A stretch of DNA of 64,000 nt from Toxotes chatareus (GCA_016801885.1 CM028903.1:12448535-12512534), one strand, 5' to 3'. Positions 1 through 12,689 are shown, counted from the stretch's first letter. Translations and numbers: made by a program. The notes: generated from the sequence alone by a model not told the origin.

Positions 1-2741
1 TCACAGGGCTAAACATGAGGGACTTACAGTACTTTGCTTTAAATCAGATTACTTGAAATAACCATTATGACATTTATAGGCAGTTATTGAATTTTTTTTA
101 CAGCTCAATGTGTTTGTGAGGAGATAGAAAAGAACTGCAGACTGTACTGTGCTATTTAAGTTGTTACTCTTACAAATATCCACAGCAGCTAAGGTCTTCC
201 CTTACATTTTATCGAATTCCTATAGTTTTCCTTAGGCAACAGGACAGTTGCTTTTTCCATCTGTGTATTTGTGTAGTTTTGCATTTTGCCTCATCCACTG
301 TGTGTAGTTGCAATTTTAAGTTGCAGTTTACACTTACGCAATGAATATTTCATCAAGTATTGCAAAGTTCTTATGCATTTTTTTTGTTAAACCTTACTTC
401 TGGTACTTAAATGGATTTTCACACATGGTATGTTACACTCAGAATTTTCTCATCAACCTCACGTATCCACAACTGCAGCACACAGCTTATATTTTGTGTA
501 TTACTGTGAGTCCAGTGTTCAAATCATTTGCGCTTTGCACTGCAACTGCAAGGTGTAAATCTGAGCACTGTGCAATGCCCAAAGTAGCATCGTCTCAAGA
601 TTTGGTGTTAATGCTATTTCTACATAAACAATAGGTCACACCAAAGCTTCCAGTTATCATGCGTTAACAGCCTTAGTCATGTTAAAGACGTCAATCAATT
701 GAAAGAAACGGGGTGGGGGGGCATTTTGAGGACTCAGCTTATGCAATCATTTAAACGCATTAATCAGACCATTGTCACTCTGGCAGTATTTTTGTACATG
801 TGTACACAGAGCCAGATCACATGGTGTGTGCTAATCTGTTGAATTCAAACAGTGAGATAGTTTATCTGTTTGTGTATTTGAATGAGTCTTTCAGTCTTTT
901 AGCTGTGTGTGGGCGCACAGTCGTGTGTATGCATGTTTGCACATGTGCACGTGCGCCTGTGGGTGTGAGGATAAACCGAAGAGTGAGAAAACAACTGACT
1001 GTTGATCTGTTTGTGTGGTGTGTGTGTGTGTGTGAGAGAGAGAGAGCGGCAGAGTTGTACAAACCATTAGTTTTGCTCAGTAGCTCCGTGTGTCCTTGTG
1101 TATGTGTGTGTATGTGTGTGAATAGTGGAGGAAAGGAATCCATTAAGCTGTTTAACTCTTGAGTGTGTGTGTCTATGTGTGTCCGTGGTTGAACCCATTA
1201 AGTGAATAAACCATCCAGTATGATTGCGGTGTCAAATGGGCTTGCTGAAGCATTTCTGCTTGGCCCAGCAGTCTTTGTCCTTTTTAAAGTCATGACACAC
1301 TTACACAAGACCCCAAAACTCCCAGCCACAGTTAATTATTGATTGCTTGAAACTGTCGCTTCAGTCCTTGCACATCTGTATAACTGTGGATGTACAAAAC
1401 ACAAACAGATGCCGGCCAATGAGAAAATCACATGCCATATGCTGATTTCATGAGATAATTGAAGTTGCTGCAATAATTTTTGCACATCTGGCAACAGCGT
1501 AGCACGGTGGATAAGAAAGCTGCCCTTCAAGAGGAAACCACAGGCTCAGACTGTTTGCAGAACTCCTTAACCAAGACATTAAATCCTTCATTGCTTCAAG
1601 GTTCTTCTGTTACTGACCCTTTTTGAGGTCATTCTCAGGGGAACAAGTAAGAAAAACATCTCTAGAAAAAAAAAAAAGGAAATTGACATGTAGACAGATG
1701 TAGGAGTTGGAATTAAAGTGTTTAATTCTGCTCAGAATAATTAGGGAATATTCTTCTCAACAAATGAGTGGAAGATTCTTCCTCCATCTCACCCCGCCCA
1801 CTCATGCTCTGTTCGTGTGCAGATGCCTTTTAGCAAAGCCTCGGGCAGTGGAAGTTTCCCGGTTTGATTCCTATTAAGAACAGAGCATTTATAGGCAGGG
1901 GGGACACACCGGGAGTTGGGGGTTCAAGCTGACTTCCGCCACATTTGCCTTTCTTGACAAACTGTTTGAGGGCAACACTGATGGTTGGCAAAGATTATCT
2001 GGGTAGCGTGAAGAGGTTCAGAGACTCTGCCTCACCCAATCTGGTTGGATGAGACTGATCCGAGCGGTTTCAGTGATAACATAATTGATATTTATGACCT
2101 GACACCTGCACTGGCCCTGATCAAGTCCAGCGGTGTGGGGGAGTTACAGATTTATGCCAACAGTAGAGACTCAAAGCCAAGGTGAGGAGATGAGGTGCAC
2201 ATTGAAAATAAAAAATAAAAACACCTGTGTTACATTACATGAATATTAAATATCAGTTAACCCTCATCCCTGCGCTCTCCCTCTGCTTAGTCCTCACTAC
2301 CCGCATCTTGTTAGCTATGGCTTTCCCCAGATAACCTTTTCGTGCTTTGTCTTATTTATTTTGAATGCATTTCCTGTTTTGTAACTACACTTTGGATTCA
2401 TTTGCAGATTGATTAATAAGAGATGCACATTAAATCATGTGTCCTTAGACCATACAAGAAATTATTTCACTGCAGTTTCCCTTGTAACATAAGCTCTCTC
2501 TCACACACACAGTTCCCATTGTGTGTTTGTGTGCATGCAGAAGAATTTGACTCATATTTTGCTCAGTGCAGCCTAGTCATTATGAAATGAAATAAAACAA
2601 ATCAAATCAACATGACAAAGAGCTCACTGAAACGAAACCAAATGACAGCAAATCACAACAAAGTGGAAAATGTCAAGGACTGGCTACAAAATTAGTGCAT
2701 TATACACTGCAGCTCCTTCTTTAGTTTCTCTCGGTTATTAA

Positions 2742-2762
2742 ATATATATATATATATATATT
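2742..2762. repeat. (AT)n microsatellite
   Basis: About ten perfect AT units. Confidence 0.95.
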
Positions 2763-3360
2763 GGTACAATAATCCCACATACTACCCTGTTTGGTGGAGT
2801 GAGCTTACAGTTCATTTCTAAAGAATAACACAAAAACATGAAAGTTTTACCATTACTAGCTGATTTTTACCATTCACATTTACATAAAAAGAATATTTCA
2901 TTACAAAAAAACAAACTGTATGCATATTGTGAAAAGTGATGCAAAGTTAGCAGCGGAGGCAACACAGTCACACATATCAAAACTTGCGCCCTCCGTCTCC
3001 ATGACAATTTAATTATAATCAGTCACGACTTTTACATAATGCGTTTTGAGTCAGATTATTTAGCTCCTAAGGACACTTTTACACACCTCAATTTGCATTA
3101 CAGCTCATGTTTTCATAAACAGCAAGTCTGAGCAATAAGTTACTTGTTAAAATGGAAAGCAGTGTGTCAGACTGCAGATATTGGATCAGAAACCCATGTG
3201 TTTTGTGGATTTCACTGAAGGACACTGCCAGCCCTGGACTCCTACTGATTTCCCCAAAGTTTCTCCCGCTAATAAACTGTGATTTAGTTTGTCTCACTGT
3301 GAAGATGAGAGGAGAGACATGTCTGTGTATATTTTCTCAGCCATCCAGGTCATGGTATTT

Positions 3361-3480
3361 CTAAGCACTATACGAAGGCAACTGGACCTGCTTAAGACCC
3401 TTCACCTCTCATCTGAAACGCTTCTTCAGTTCAAGCTGACTGAGTGGGGAGTCCTGGGCATTTAACCTCTTGTGGGGTCA
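3361..3480 (+). repeat. Dispersed teleost repeat, copy 1
   Basis: It shares an ordered series of words with 49050-49175: TTCAC followed by CTCATC, then CTTCTTCAGTTC, then CTGACTGA, then AGTCC(T/C)(G/A)GG(C/T)ATTTAACCTCT or a close variant. Similar sequence with 'CTCATCCAAGAGGCTTCTTC' is, from memory, a common fish dispersed repeat, but its class is not assigned here. It lies in the upstream intron of the LRFN-like gene, in the same orientation as the second copy. Confidence 0.55.
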
Positions 3481-3662
3481 TTAGCGAATGTGCTAACGTT
3501 GTGCTAGCGTTCTTCAAGTACCTCAAGCAAGTACAGATGCCTTTAAAAAGGGGAGACAGCCATGGTATCATTTTGTTCAGGCACATTTAGGAGACCTTCC
3601 GGTCTCTGATTTTTTTTTTTTTTTTTGGAAGATTAATAAGGTGGACTGAGCTGCTGTTTTCT

Positions 3663-3666
3663 ATTA

Positions 3667-3706
<40 letters not shown>

Positions 3707-3711
3707 TTTTT
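3663..3711. repeat. (TA)n followed by a T run
   Basis: About twelve TA units run directly into a T run of more than 20. A second T run of 16 lies about 50 bases upstream, at 3611-3626. Confidence 0.95.
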
Positions 3712-3881
3712 CGGTACTCCCTTTTGAAATTGCTTATGGGAACCCCAGCCCAGCTCTGCTTTCAAATCTTGCTGTTACCCTTCGGCAAGACATCAGAGCA
3801 GTTAAAGTTTCCTGTTTAAATTCTTATTAAGAACTCAGTCCAGGGATCCTCTCACACCAGCCTTCACAACCACACAAGGTC

Positions 3882-4032
3882 ACACACACACACACATATA
3901 TACACGCACACACGCACACAGAGCTATCTGCCAAGAAATACTTCCTGGTGGAGGTTCAATGCCATCGATGAGCTTGGCACTGAGACTGGGCCAGCCCACT
4001 GGCTCTCACAAACACACACACACACACACACA
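3882..4032. repeat. Interrupted (CA)n tracts
   Basis: Two CA-rich tracts, at 3882-3920 (interrupted by TATA and CG) and at 4010-4032, are separated by about 90 bases of unique sequence. Confidence 0.85.
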
Positions 4033-5573
4033 GAAACACACAAACTAGCCTCCCGTCAGTTCTATTTCACTCTGACTATGAGGCAAGGCCTGTCTGTCTC
4101 CATGCAGAGATGGAAATACATTTATGGAGGATGGATGGGCAGAGGCAGAAAAACTTCCAGTACACTGGGGGAAATGTGAGTGATGCAGGAGGGAGATATG
4201 ATTTAGATAAAATGTAGCAATGACATTAGGATGTTTGACAATTCCACAAGTTTTACTGAAGACCCCTAGAGAAAGCAGTGCGGTAAGGCAAAACGAAGGC
4301 AAGCACAGAAAAAGCATCGCTCCTGTTTACTGGGGTAATTTTCTTCCCCCCCGAATTTCCCCCAGGAAAGTATACTGGGGAAAACTAGAGCTACAGTATT
4401 TATCTTGGGAAAGCCCGAGATAGAAGATGACAGTGGGAAGAATCAGGAATGTGTTTAATCAGAGAGTGATGATTCCTTCAGCTGTGGGGGATGGATCTTT
4501 GTGAGTGTTTGTCAGATCACAGGCTTATGAATTCCAGGTCTGTGGGGAAATAAGGACAATGAGGTGGCTGTTTTGCCACAGGCAGCAACGCATGGAAATA
4601 TATAATGATAGAGCATGTGCTGCTTTCAGAGAATAGCACACAACAGAATACAAGGAAGCACAGCTTGTTGGACTGGTACAGTGTAGGGGTGAATGGACAG
4701 GAGAGCTGGACAGAGTGGGGTTTGTGTTGGCAGCTATTTTGGCTTTCTGATTTGGCTCTATGGCAGTTGTTAACTTGATGAGGGCACACCATGGTGCAAT
4801 GTCAATGAGGGCACTGCTGCAGGATATTGTGACATTATTTTCAACTAACAATTTTGACTAATGATTTGTCTGTCACTGATACACGAGAAAGACACCTCCT
4901 GTTTTTTTTTGTGTATTTTTTTGTAATTTCTTAGCTCAATTAAATGTTTTATTCATTTAAACATAGCACCTGTTTATTGAAGAATCACTAAAACAAAACC
5001 CCTCAAAAGAAAAATAAAAGTGAGGATACTAAAAGAAAAGGCCACTGGAAATAATCCATGTTAAGTAGGGGATCTGTGATAGGACTGTCACCATGTACTT
5101 CAGACGTTTTCGACATGATGAAATGTAAACTGAAATATTTACAATCTACAGTCTTGTCAGGTCTATTAAACTTACTGAGAAAAAATAGCTTCATTTAAGC
5201 CCAAGCAATTGTGCATGCATGAGTCATTTCTTACTGAAAACATTATTCTTCAAACATATGTTGAATTGTATGCTTGCCTGACACTTTTCACGCAATTTTT
5301 CAGTTTTGCATGTTCAGCTGACATGTGGTGCACTGTCATAAAGACTAGGCCATGCTGGTAGTTAATTTAATTAACTGGAAGCGTGTCAGTTGAACATTGA
5401 CTCTATTTTCCCTGTAATTAATACTGAATTATACCATTCTACAAAAAAGAGGAACTTTTTCAAAAGGACCCATAAAATAATGTGTTTCTCTTTGTTCTGC
5501 TTGATGTGCATTAACTGAGCTTAAAGATATTACATTTTCTGACACTCATATCTTCTTGTCTTTGTTTTGGCAG

Positions 5574-6330
5574 GATGATTCCATCCAGCAGTAACGACTT
5601 CCTGGTTCGGGACCTTGCCGCCGGACGCAGCTATGATCTTTGTGTCCTGGCCGTGTTTGATGACGTTATCACATCACTGACCGCAACACGTCCTCTGGGC
5701 TGTCTGTCCTTCACCACAGACACAGAGTTCAGTCAGTGTCAAGCACTGCACAGCCACTTCCTGGGTGGTACGATGATCATCATCATTGGAGGAATTATTG
5801 TTGCTTCTGTGCTGGTTTTTATCATCATCTTAATGATACGGTACAAGGTTTACAGCCACCAAGGGGCAGGCCACGGAAAAGCAGCCATTGCGGCCACTGC
5901 GCCAAGACCGCAGAGCAATGGACAAGGAGGTGGTGGACAGGTCCAAGTCCTCCCTCGCTCTGCCTCAAAAATGACTGACAGTCAAGATGACCAAGCGCTA
6001 GTGCCGTCCAGGGCCATGTCGCCTAGCAACACCCTGAGAGACACTGTGGCACTGGTCGAGGAGGAGAGCAGTGGACGGAGCATAATGACAAGGACTGACT
6101 CCTTGGCCAATGAGGAGTTACTCTCGCCCACCAAGGCCCGTTTCTCCTCCAGGGTCGCCATTGAGATGAAAAGCAGACCGCCATCTGTCGCCAAAGAGCC
6201 CACCTCCCCCAAGGAACTGGCAGGTAGTAGAGAGGATGATAGTGAGGAAGAGATAGACATAGAAGAGGCCAGCAGCACAGCAAGGAGGAAGCATTTCAGA
6301 GAGGTGGAAAGAAAGACAAAAAGAAGTTGA
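5574..6330 (+). CDS. lrfn5: LRFN/SALM-family synaptic adhesion protein exon (FN3 end, TM, cytoplasmic tail), LRFN5-like
   Basis: Single-pass neuronal adhesion proteins of this family have LRR, Ig and FN3 ectodomains and organise synapses. The exon follows a strong acceptor (TTTTGGCAG) and begins with the last base of a split codon; the in-frame ATG at 5575 is an internal Met, not a start. Counting that Met as 1, residues 1-47 end the FN3 domain (YDLCVLAV at 20-27 is the tyrosine corner). Residues 67-88 are a hydrophobic helix starting GGTMIIIIGG, with RYK at the cytoplasmic border, then about 160 tail residues. The helix, the LPRSASK stretch and the SRPPSV...PTS stretch resemble LRFN5 as I recall it, and no ESTV-type PDZ ligand is seen, which fits LRFN5 rather than LRFN1/2/4. 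LRFN1 remains possible. The frame runs to a TGA at 6328-6330, but a donor after 6223 (GGCAG/GTAGTA, phase 1) or 6241 (GATA/GTGAGG) may end the exon earlier; the last 35 residues are low-complexity E/D/K/R and look like translated intron. Confidence 0.85.
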
Positions 6331-6560
6331 CAGAGAAAGAGCAAGGGAGAGCGGGAGAACAAAAAAATACAGTCAATCAGAAAGAGATGGAGGATGAGAA
6401 ATAGACAATGTGCAATTTAGGGTGTGAAATTGAGGAAGATAATAACAGAGAGTGGAACAGTGAGAAACTGATCGAGTGTGAACAAGAGAATGAATAAGAG
6501 AGATGCGAACCTCGTGGATTGGTAAGATAGTAAGAGAGACAGAGGGCGAGACACGCGTTC
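6331..6560 (+). repeat. Purine-rich (GA) tract after the LRFN-like exon
   Basis: The plus strand is strongly enriched in A and G (GAGA, AAGAGA and GGGAGA words), continuing the purine bias that begins inside the exon's last 100 bases. This continuity supports reading the E/K/R-rich C-terminus as intronic sequence translated by read-through. Confidence 0.6.
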
Positions 6561-9500
6561 AACTTTCTGTCTGTAGAGCTTAAGTAGCATCTAAAGTTAT
6601 AGTTAACTCTCTTCTCTATGACTGTTGGCAAATCAGATCATAGCTTTTTTCACTCTGTACAGGAAAGCTTATTTTGTTTTTTCACACGAAACAACAAAAA
6701 TCTTAACCTCCCTACAGTGTAGTGGAATTAACCTCTAGCCTCACATCCTCCAAGCACATTGATTTTTGTTCTCTGCTCTTGCCAATTACCAGTCTTCATT
6801 TCTGATAAATGAAAGATGCTGCATGGAACTCAAAGGTTTCAAAGAAAGTTTAAGAAATTATTGATTTTTTTTGTTTGTCCAAGTGCATGATGCTGTGGCT
6901 CGCTGCTAGAAACTGCGCGTTGCGTGTCTTTTCCCAATGCACAGTTAGTCTGCGTTAGCGCTAAAAAGAAATCTTTGTGGGCTGGTGTTAGAGGAGAGAG
7001 GGATTTGGTAATGCAGGTGGGATCACCCATCACACCACAGCTAACATTATTCAGGTTAGCGTTCCTTGTGTGTCCCCCATTAGAGTGCTAAAACTAGACT
7101 TTAAGCACCCTGAGAAAGCTTGTTTGCCATTAAGTATGACACAATCAGAGCACTTCAAAGTTGAAAAAGGAAAGTTACTTCAGTACACAGGCTATTGAAA
7201 GTTGGTTGAAATTCAACACCAGGTTGAAATAAGTCCAAGATCCTCATCCCCATGTCCAGCGTCTTGAGGAAGTTAAAAATTCTCTGGTACAACAAAGATT
7301 TGTTAGATGGTGTAAAAGACCATGTAAAGCCTCTGGAGCGGTTTATAAGGCAACATGCATTACACATTAGCTTAAATGCTCTGATGTGCGTCCATAAAAA
7401 ATACATAACTTAAATAAGAATAAGTTAACAACAACACATTTTGACACTGCTGTAAGCTGTTCAGGCGCTCTCTTCATAAATTCAAACCTTTACTACAGAA
7501 TATGTATGAATGTTTATACAGCTTTATACACTCACAGGCCAGATTTTGCCCCCTAGGGTGCACTCTATGTAAATCTGAGCAGCTTGCTTTAGATTCAGAG
7601 TGTAATGGCACCCCTCCAGGGGTAACAAAACAGAATCTGATAGACACATATAATTTAGATGGCATTTACTATACATAATGCACAAGACAGCTGATGCAAT
7701 TTCAACAATTATTAATGTATACATTACAGTATAGGAATCGGTAAGAAGATAAGAGTGTGGTGGCGGAGGGAGAAATGAGTAAAAGCAGTGTGTTGGGGGT
7801 AATGACAGCAAGCAGTACAAGCACTGAGCAAAAGCGAGAGGCAGTAATATTAAAACAGAGCTCAAGCAAGTTCTTCGGAACGATTAAAAACGTTAAAATA
7901 TGTGGGGAAAAAGAACGCCAGGAAAACATCAGTGAGAAAGTGGACCATGCAGCCAACACTTGATGAAAACTCGCCTCTCTGACACCAAACATATTAGAAA
8001 ATCCAAGTCTGTGCTCTTTACTAACGACTCATGTCTGAAGATGTTCCAGTCAGTGTAAATGACAAGCTAATGCTGAGCACAGTCAAAACCATATTTACTG
8101 TACTGAAATTGGTTAGTTTCCAGCTTCAGAGCTATTAGTGCTACTTGAGCCTTAGGCTTCCATTCACTGTCTCTTGATCTCTTGCCTCTCTTGTCTGTTC
8201 ATGGATCAACCTCTTGTGCCAGCTTGAATAAAGTATTTTGAGTTTCTACAGTGGTGGTTACTGGCATACTGACAGAAAATGGCTGTTGGAAAACTGGTGG
8301 ACAGTTGGCAAGAAACAGAGAGAGACCATTTTTGTCTCTAATAAACTGCAATAATTTATTTAGGAATGTAACAGTGCATTTACTCTGTCACTCCAGTAGT
8401 GCAAAAAGCATGACGGCGAAGGCACAGTTTTAATATTACAGTATACTTCTTACTTATCATGCAAGATACTGATGGAAAGTAGCTTTTTATGTAATCAGGC
8501 CCCAGTTCTCTTGATCCAAACTTTTGAAGTGACTTGCGCATGCTCACAAAGATCACCTGCAATGCTCCATAGTGCTATAATAACAGGAATCCACAAGAGC
8601 ATATGAATTTTCTTTTTGGACAGATTTTCTCTGTACTAAGCCCACTCCAGTGCACTTCCCCTTTAACACTAATCCACTTAGGAAATGGGGGTTTCATTAG
8701 AACGAATAAATGGAGACACCATTTCACATGAGTGGCTTAAACAGCTGAGTCGAAATACTTTATCAGGGACTGATATATCATTCAATTGGCCTCTGTGAAT
8801 GGGTTGAAATGAGGTGTCATTGAGCCTCACGTTGATAGCAGGGAGGAGTCGGGAGATCTCTGCAGAGCGCAGCAGCTTAGCCAGCAAGTTCAGGGAAAGT
8901 TTTCACCTTCGTGAACTCTGCAGGATCAGTAGCCGGTTTGACATTTAGAAACACAATTAAATGCGCTGGACATCGCACAGATCACAGTTTCTAATTATTG
9001 TATGAAAGAGGAGTTGCAAAGATTTTTTGATGGTGTCAAGTGCTGCACTAACTAACAGGCTACCTTGCATAATAATTGGCTTAAGACATCATTCTTATAA
9101 AAAAAAAGGGAAAAAAAGTGTTTTCTAGTTGTTTTTCTCATCTCTGAAGCTATATGAGGGGAAATTTGTACAGATGTAGTTCAGCAAGTGCTCTGAGAGG
9201 TTGATGGCCAAACTGCAGTTATACAAGAGAGGGGCTGGGGATTGCTCATTAAGGCTGTAACAGGGCAGAATTTTTCAAACTACAATGAAGAACTTACTTG
9301 AATTTTACTTTGTTGAAGCACTGAGGTGTCACCATATGCACAAACTCAAACATCCCCCCTATAGGCCTAATTAACAGCTCTAACCTGATCTCAGCCTTAA
9401 TTGACTGAAGTGTGTCAGTCAAAGGAGCTTCCAAAGAGCATCCCAGACAACACAAAACAACAGACAAACAAAGAAGTTATCATAGTTTTTTTTTTTTGAC

Positions 9501-11389
9501 ACTTTACCCTGGAAAACACTTCCCCACGAAAAAAAATAATAATAATAATAATGCTGCCCCTTGTGTTCTTTGTTTCCTCACTTTGATTCCAGGATCACTG
9601 GCACTTTGAGGGCAACCTACAAGGAAGGATAATACTTGTGTGTTTGCACAAAGGCTGTTGGGGCTTCTCAGGGTGTAGCTGTGTCTGTGATGTGTTTCAC
9701 TGGTTGCTGCATTGCAGAGAAAGGCAACATTGATCTGATCAGAGAGAGAGCCGTAGTGAGTCAGAGCGCCTGAGGAACAGAGCAACTGACAGATACACAG
9801 AGAGACCCCATTAAAGGTCTACGGTTGTCAAAAATGTGACCCAACATGAAAAAAATAGACAAATTGTAGGTGATAGTTTTCCTTTGGTTTGTTTGCTTTT
9901 CATAGAGTGTTTTTAAATTTCGTGGGGATTGGCTGGATACATAGTTTGGACTTTGTATTTTTTTCTTTTGTTCAAACATTTTTAGTTTTAACTGTTTTCT
10001 TTTTTTTTGTATTGGCATTGGTTAGTATTGGTTCAATTCATGAATAGGTTAATATGTTTTACCAAGTCTATTTTAATATAGAACTGACATGCTCACGAGA
10101 GGCTCATATTAAAACACTTACTGGTTTCTGTAATCATTCCTACTGGTGCTAATGTGATCTAGGCCGATGTAAGAAATAGGAAAAATCCACATTTCTCACT
10201 TTGCAAAAATGCATTCATATGAGTTTCTGAATGTTTAAATTGCACATCTGAAGTGGGTATCTTCAAAAAGTTAGTTCTTTTTTTTAACACTAAATTCTTG
10301 ATATGATTTACTCAGACTTCAGAAACCTCATATTACCAAATTAGCATTTTTTGCACAGAAAGAAGACTGTGAATCGTTATTCAAAAAATGTAATTTATTA
10401 CTCACTCTTTTGAGAAATCATGCTATTTATTTATTACTCCCTGCCTGCAGTAATTTTTCACACTATAAGTTATATTACTCTTCCATTACACTTCACAAAA
10501 TAAATAATTGCATCCTTTCTTCTCAGATTCGGTCTTCTCATGTGCACCTCTGTGTGAATGTCAGGGTAATCACTGGTGATGAGACAGGAGTTAAGGCAAA
10601 AGTAAAACTTTGGGCTGTATTTCCAAGAGTTTCATACTGTTGTGCTGTCATAGTAGGTGTTTCAGGAGGTTTGAGGTGTAGTACCTGTACGCAGTTTACA
10701 TTTGACAATGATGGTCTTTTCAATAAAATCAGAGTAATGGGAATGCTTCCATCTTCCAAGCTAGCTTGCTGGTAGGTGACATGTGCGATTGCGAAAATGA
10801 ATCCAAGGGTGTGATTGGATTGTTGGATTGCAAATCAGTAGGGGGGGTTGACAACAAAAGTAAGGTTGTAACAAGTTGTTTTTAGGTCAGCCGAATACTG
10901 ACTGTGCAACGTATTAATTGTATTGTGGGGACAAAAATCTCTACTCAGTCACATTTTGGGGGGAAAAAAATACATGTCGCCACAAGGAGAACCATTAATG
11001 TGAAGAGGTTCAGCATTACATTTTAGACTTAATTTTAGGGTAAGCCTCAAGGTAATAAATGTACAATACAATACAATGTCCTCACAAGTGACAAAAACAA
11101 TAAAAACACTTGCTGTGTGTGCGCCTGTGAGCTCAGGGTCAGGTAGCAAATCCCTGCAGGTCTGTGCATGCATTTGTGTGTTGTTATGTACAAGGTTTAT
11201 CTGCCTTGAGCCAGTGCAAATGTTTCCCACAAGGTTAGGCAGGATAGAAAAAAACAGTCAGAGATACCACCAAGTTGTGTGTGAAGTGCAAGTGTGTGTT
11301 CTCCCCATGGCCCATCTATGACCCTGTAGCCTGTCTGTCCTCCATGTATTTTAATCTATCATCACTCCTTTCAGTGTCATCCCATATGC

Positions 11390-11720
11390 CCGGCCTCATT
11401 CTTCACCGCCGTCTGCCTTTCTCAATTCGTGTCTCGGAATCTCCCTCTCTCTCGTTTCTCCCGCTGTGTTTCTCAAGCTCTCACTGTCACTTTCTCCCGT
11501 CTTTCTTCTTTACCCGCTTTCTGACTGTCCTGATGTCTTTTGCTTCCTCTCTCTCAGCCCCATTTTATTCTCTGCTTGTTTCAGCTGTATCAGTGTCAGG
11601 GTTTTTCCTCTGTTTCTTATAGTTTCTCTCCATGTCTGTTTCACCCTTTTGCTGTGTCTGGCTCTGTTTTACGTCTCTCTTTCTCCATTTCCCTCTTCTC
11701 TTTCTATCCATCTCTTGGAC
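11390..11720 (+). repeat. Pyrimidine-rich (CT) tract
   Basis: Long runs of CTCT, TTTCTCC and CCTCTTTC words. The open frames here encode mostly S, F, L and P and are compositional artefacts. Confidence 0.7.
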
Positions 11721-12111
11721 GCCTCCAGCAGCAGACGACAGGCGGCCTCGTAGTGTCGAATGGAGAGACTTTAAGATCTGAAGGTCTCTTGGCCTCACAA
11801 AGAGACTGCGCCAGTGCTACACACAAAGAGTAATGACTGGCACTACAAACTTAAGCACTCCCCGGATTTTATCCCTATAGTCCTACAGTTTCTCCCTTTC
11901 TTTCACCCTGTGTCACCTGTCTTTCCTGTCTGCAGTCTCACTCCTGTGTAGCATGCTGCCATCTGACCCTGTCTTTTGAGGTTTTTGAATTTTTTTTTTG
12001 TTTTGTTCTGACGTTTCCAGATATCCATCCTTGAGATTCTTGTCTCCACCCTTATACAATGAAGCAAAATAGAACCTTATCTGTGGTGCTCATAGCATAG
12101 AAAAATTACCA

Positions 12112-12312
12112 GAGCTGCAACATTAGTTGATTAATTGATTAGTCAATTCAATTGTTAATCATTTAAGGCATTTTGGAAGTAAGAATGCCAACAAATCCCC
12201 AGTTACATCATCTCAAATGAGAGGATTTGCTGCTTTTCTGTCACCTTTGGCTCTGAGAAATGCTGATTGATCAGCTGATTGGCTGATAATGACAATAATA
12301 GTTGCAACGCTG
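12112..12312. mobile_element. MITE-like element with GCTGCAAC/GTTGCAAC ends
   Basis: The left end reads GAGCTGCAACATTAGTTGAT and the right end reads GACAATAATAGTTGCAACG, an imperfect inverted repeat. The left arm carries TTGATTAATTGATTAGT and the right arm carries TGATTGATCAGCTGATTGG. Fish genomes carry many copies of a short element with this 'ctgcaacta...gattaatcgatta' pattern, recalled from memory. No coding capacity is present. It lies in the putative intron between the FN3/TM exon and the terminal exon. Confidence 0.6.
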
Positions 12313-12689
12313 ATCAAGTCTCTCAAATTACTGCCTACTGAAAAAACTGCTGAGGTTTTCTCAAGATTATCCAGAGATTTTATCCAGATTTCTGATTCTG
12401 AAAAAAAAAAGAAAGAATTGTTGATATTTCCCCTTTTTTATTTGCAACACAAGCAACACAAGCATTCCATTCACCTTTATTTTATTGGGGGTAGAGGCAA
12501 GGATCTTGGGGAGGAGTATGTTAAAACCTTGGCCAATTAAGCCCACTGCATGACAGAACTATGGACATGGTAGATACCACAAGAGGAAGCAACTTTTTTG
12601 TGGGTGGATGAACTGATCTTTCTCGTTTGCAGTCTGTTTCATTTGTCTTTGAAACTATTATTATTATTATTATACATTTATTTACTTTT

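Larger units (their letters stand above)
1..5573. other. Probable intron upstream of the LRFN-like exon; mostly noncoding
   Basis: No long open frame with coding character is present on either strand; the open segments are short and rich in CA/TG or homopolymer residues. The stretch contains a (TG)n-(GA)n tract near 1016-1046, an (AT)n tract near 2742-2762, T runs near 3610 and 3690-3711, (CA)n tracts near 3882-3920 and 4010-4032, and a dispersed repeat at 3361-3480. Because the exon at 5574 starts in the middle of an FN3 domain, an upstream exon of the same gene must exist. No LRR- or Ig-encoding sequence is visible here, so this interval is best read as intron. Confidence 0.6.
6331..12111. 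other. Probable intron or 3' flank, no gene seen
   Basis: A purine-rich segment (about 6331-6560) follows the stop. The rest is AT-rich with no convincing exon. An (AAT)n run lies near 9528-9552. A segment at about 10920-11110 with GTGGGGACA and TGTCCTCACAAGTG words resembles a fish microsatellite-associated repeat, and CT-rich sequence fills 11390-11720. Open frames here are short and use pyrimidine-rich or hydrophobic low-complexity codons. Confidence 0.55.

Noticed and set aside
800..1162. 120-codon open frame with C/V-rich repeats
   Set aside because: It is built on TG/GA simple sequence (CVCVCMCV-type runs) and has no domain; an equally long frame exists on the other strand.
5736..5978. 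80-codon plus-strand open frame
   Set aside because: It overlaps the LRFN-like exon in another frame; the LRFN frame has clear FN3 and TM features, so this is a shadow.
5982..6362. 126-codon minus-strand open frame
   Set aside because: Antisense shadow of the LRFN-like exon; S/L-rich composition from the complementary E/K/R codons.
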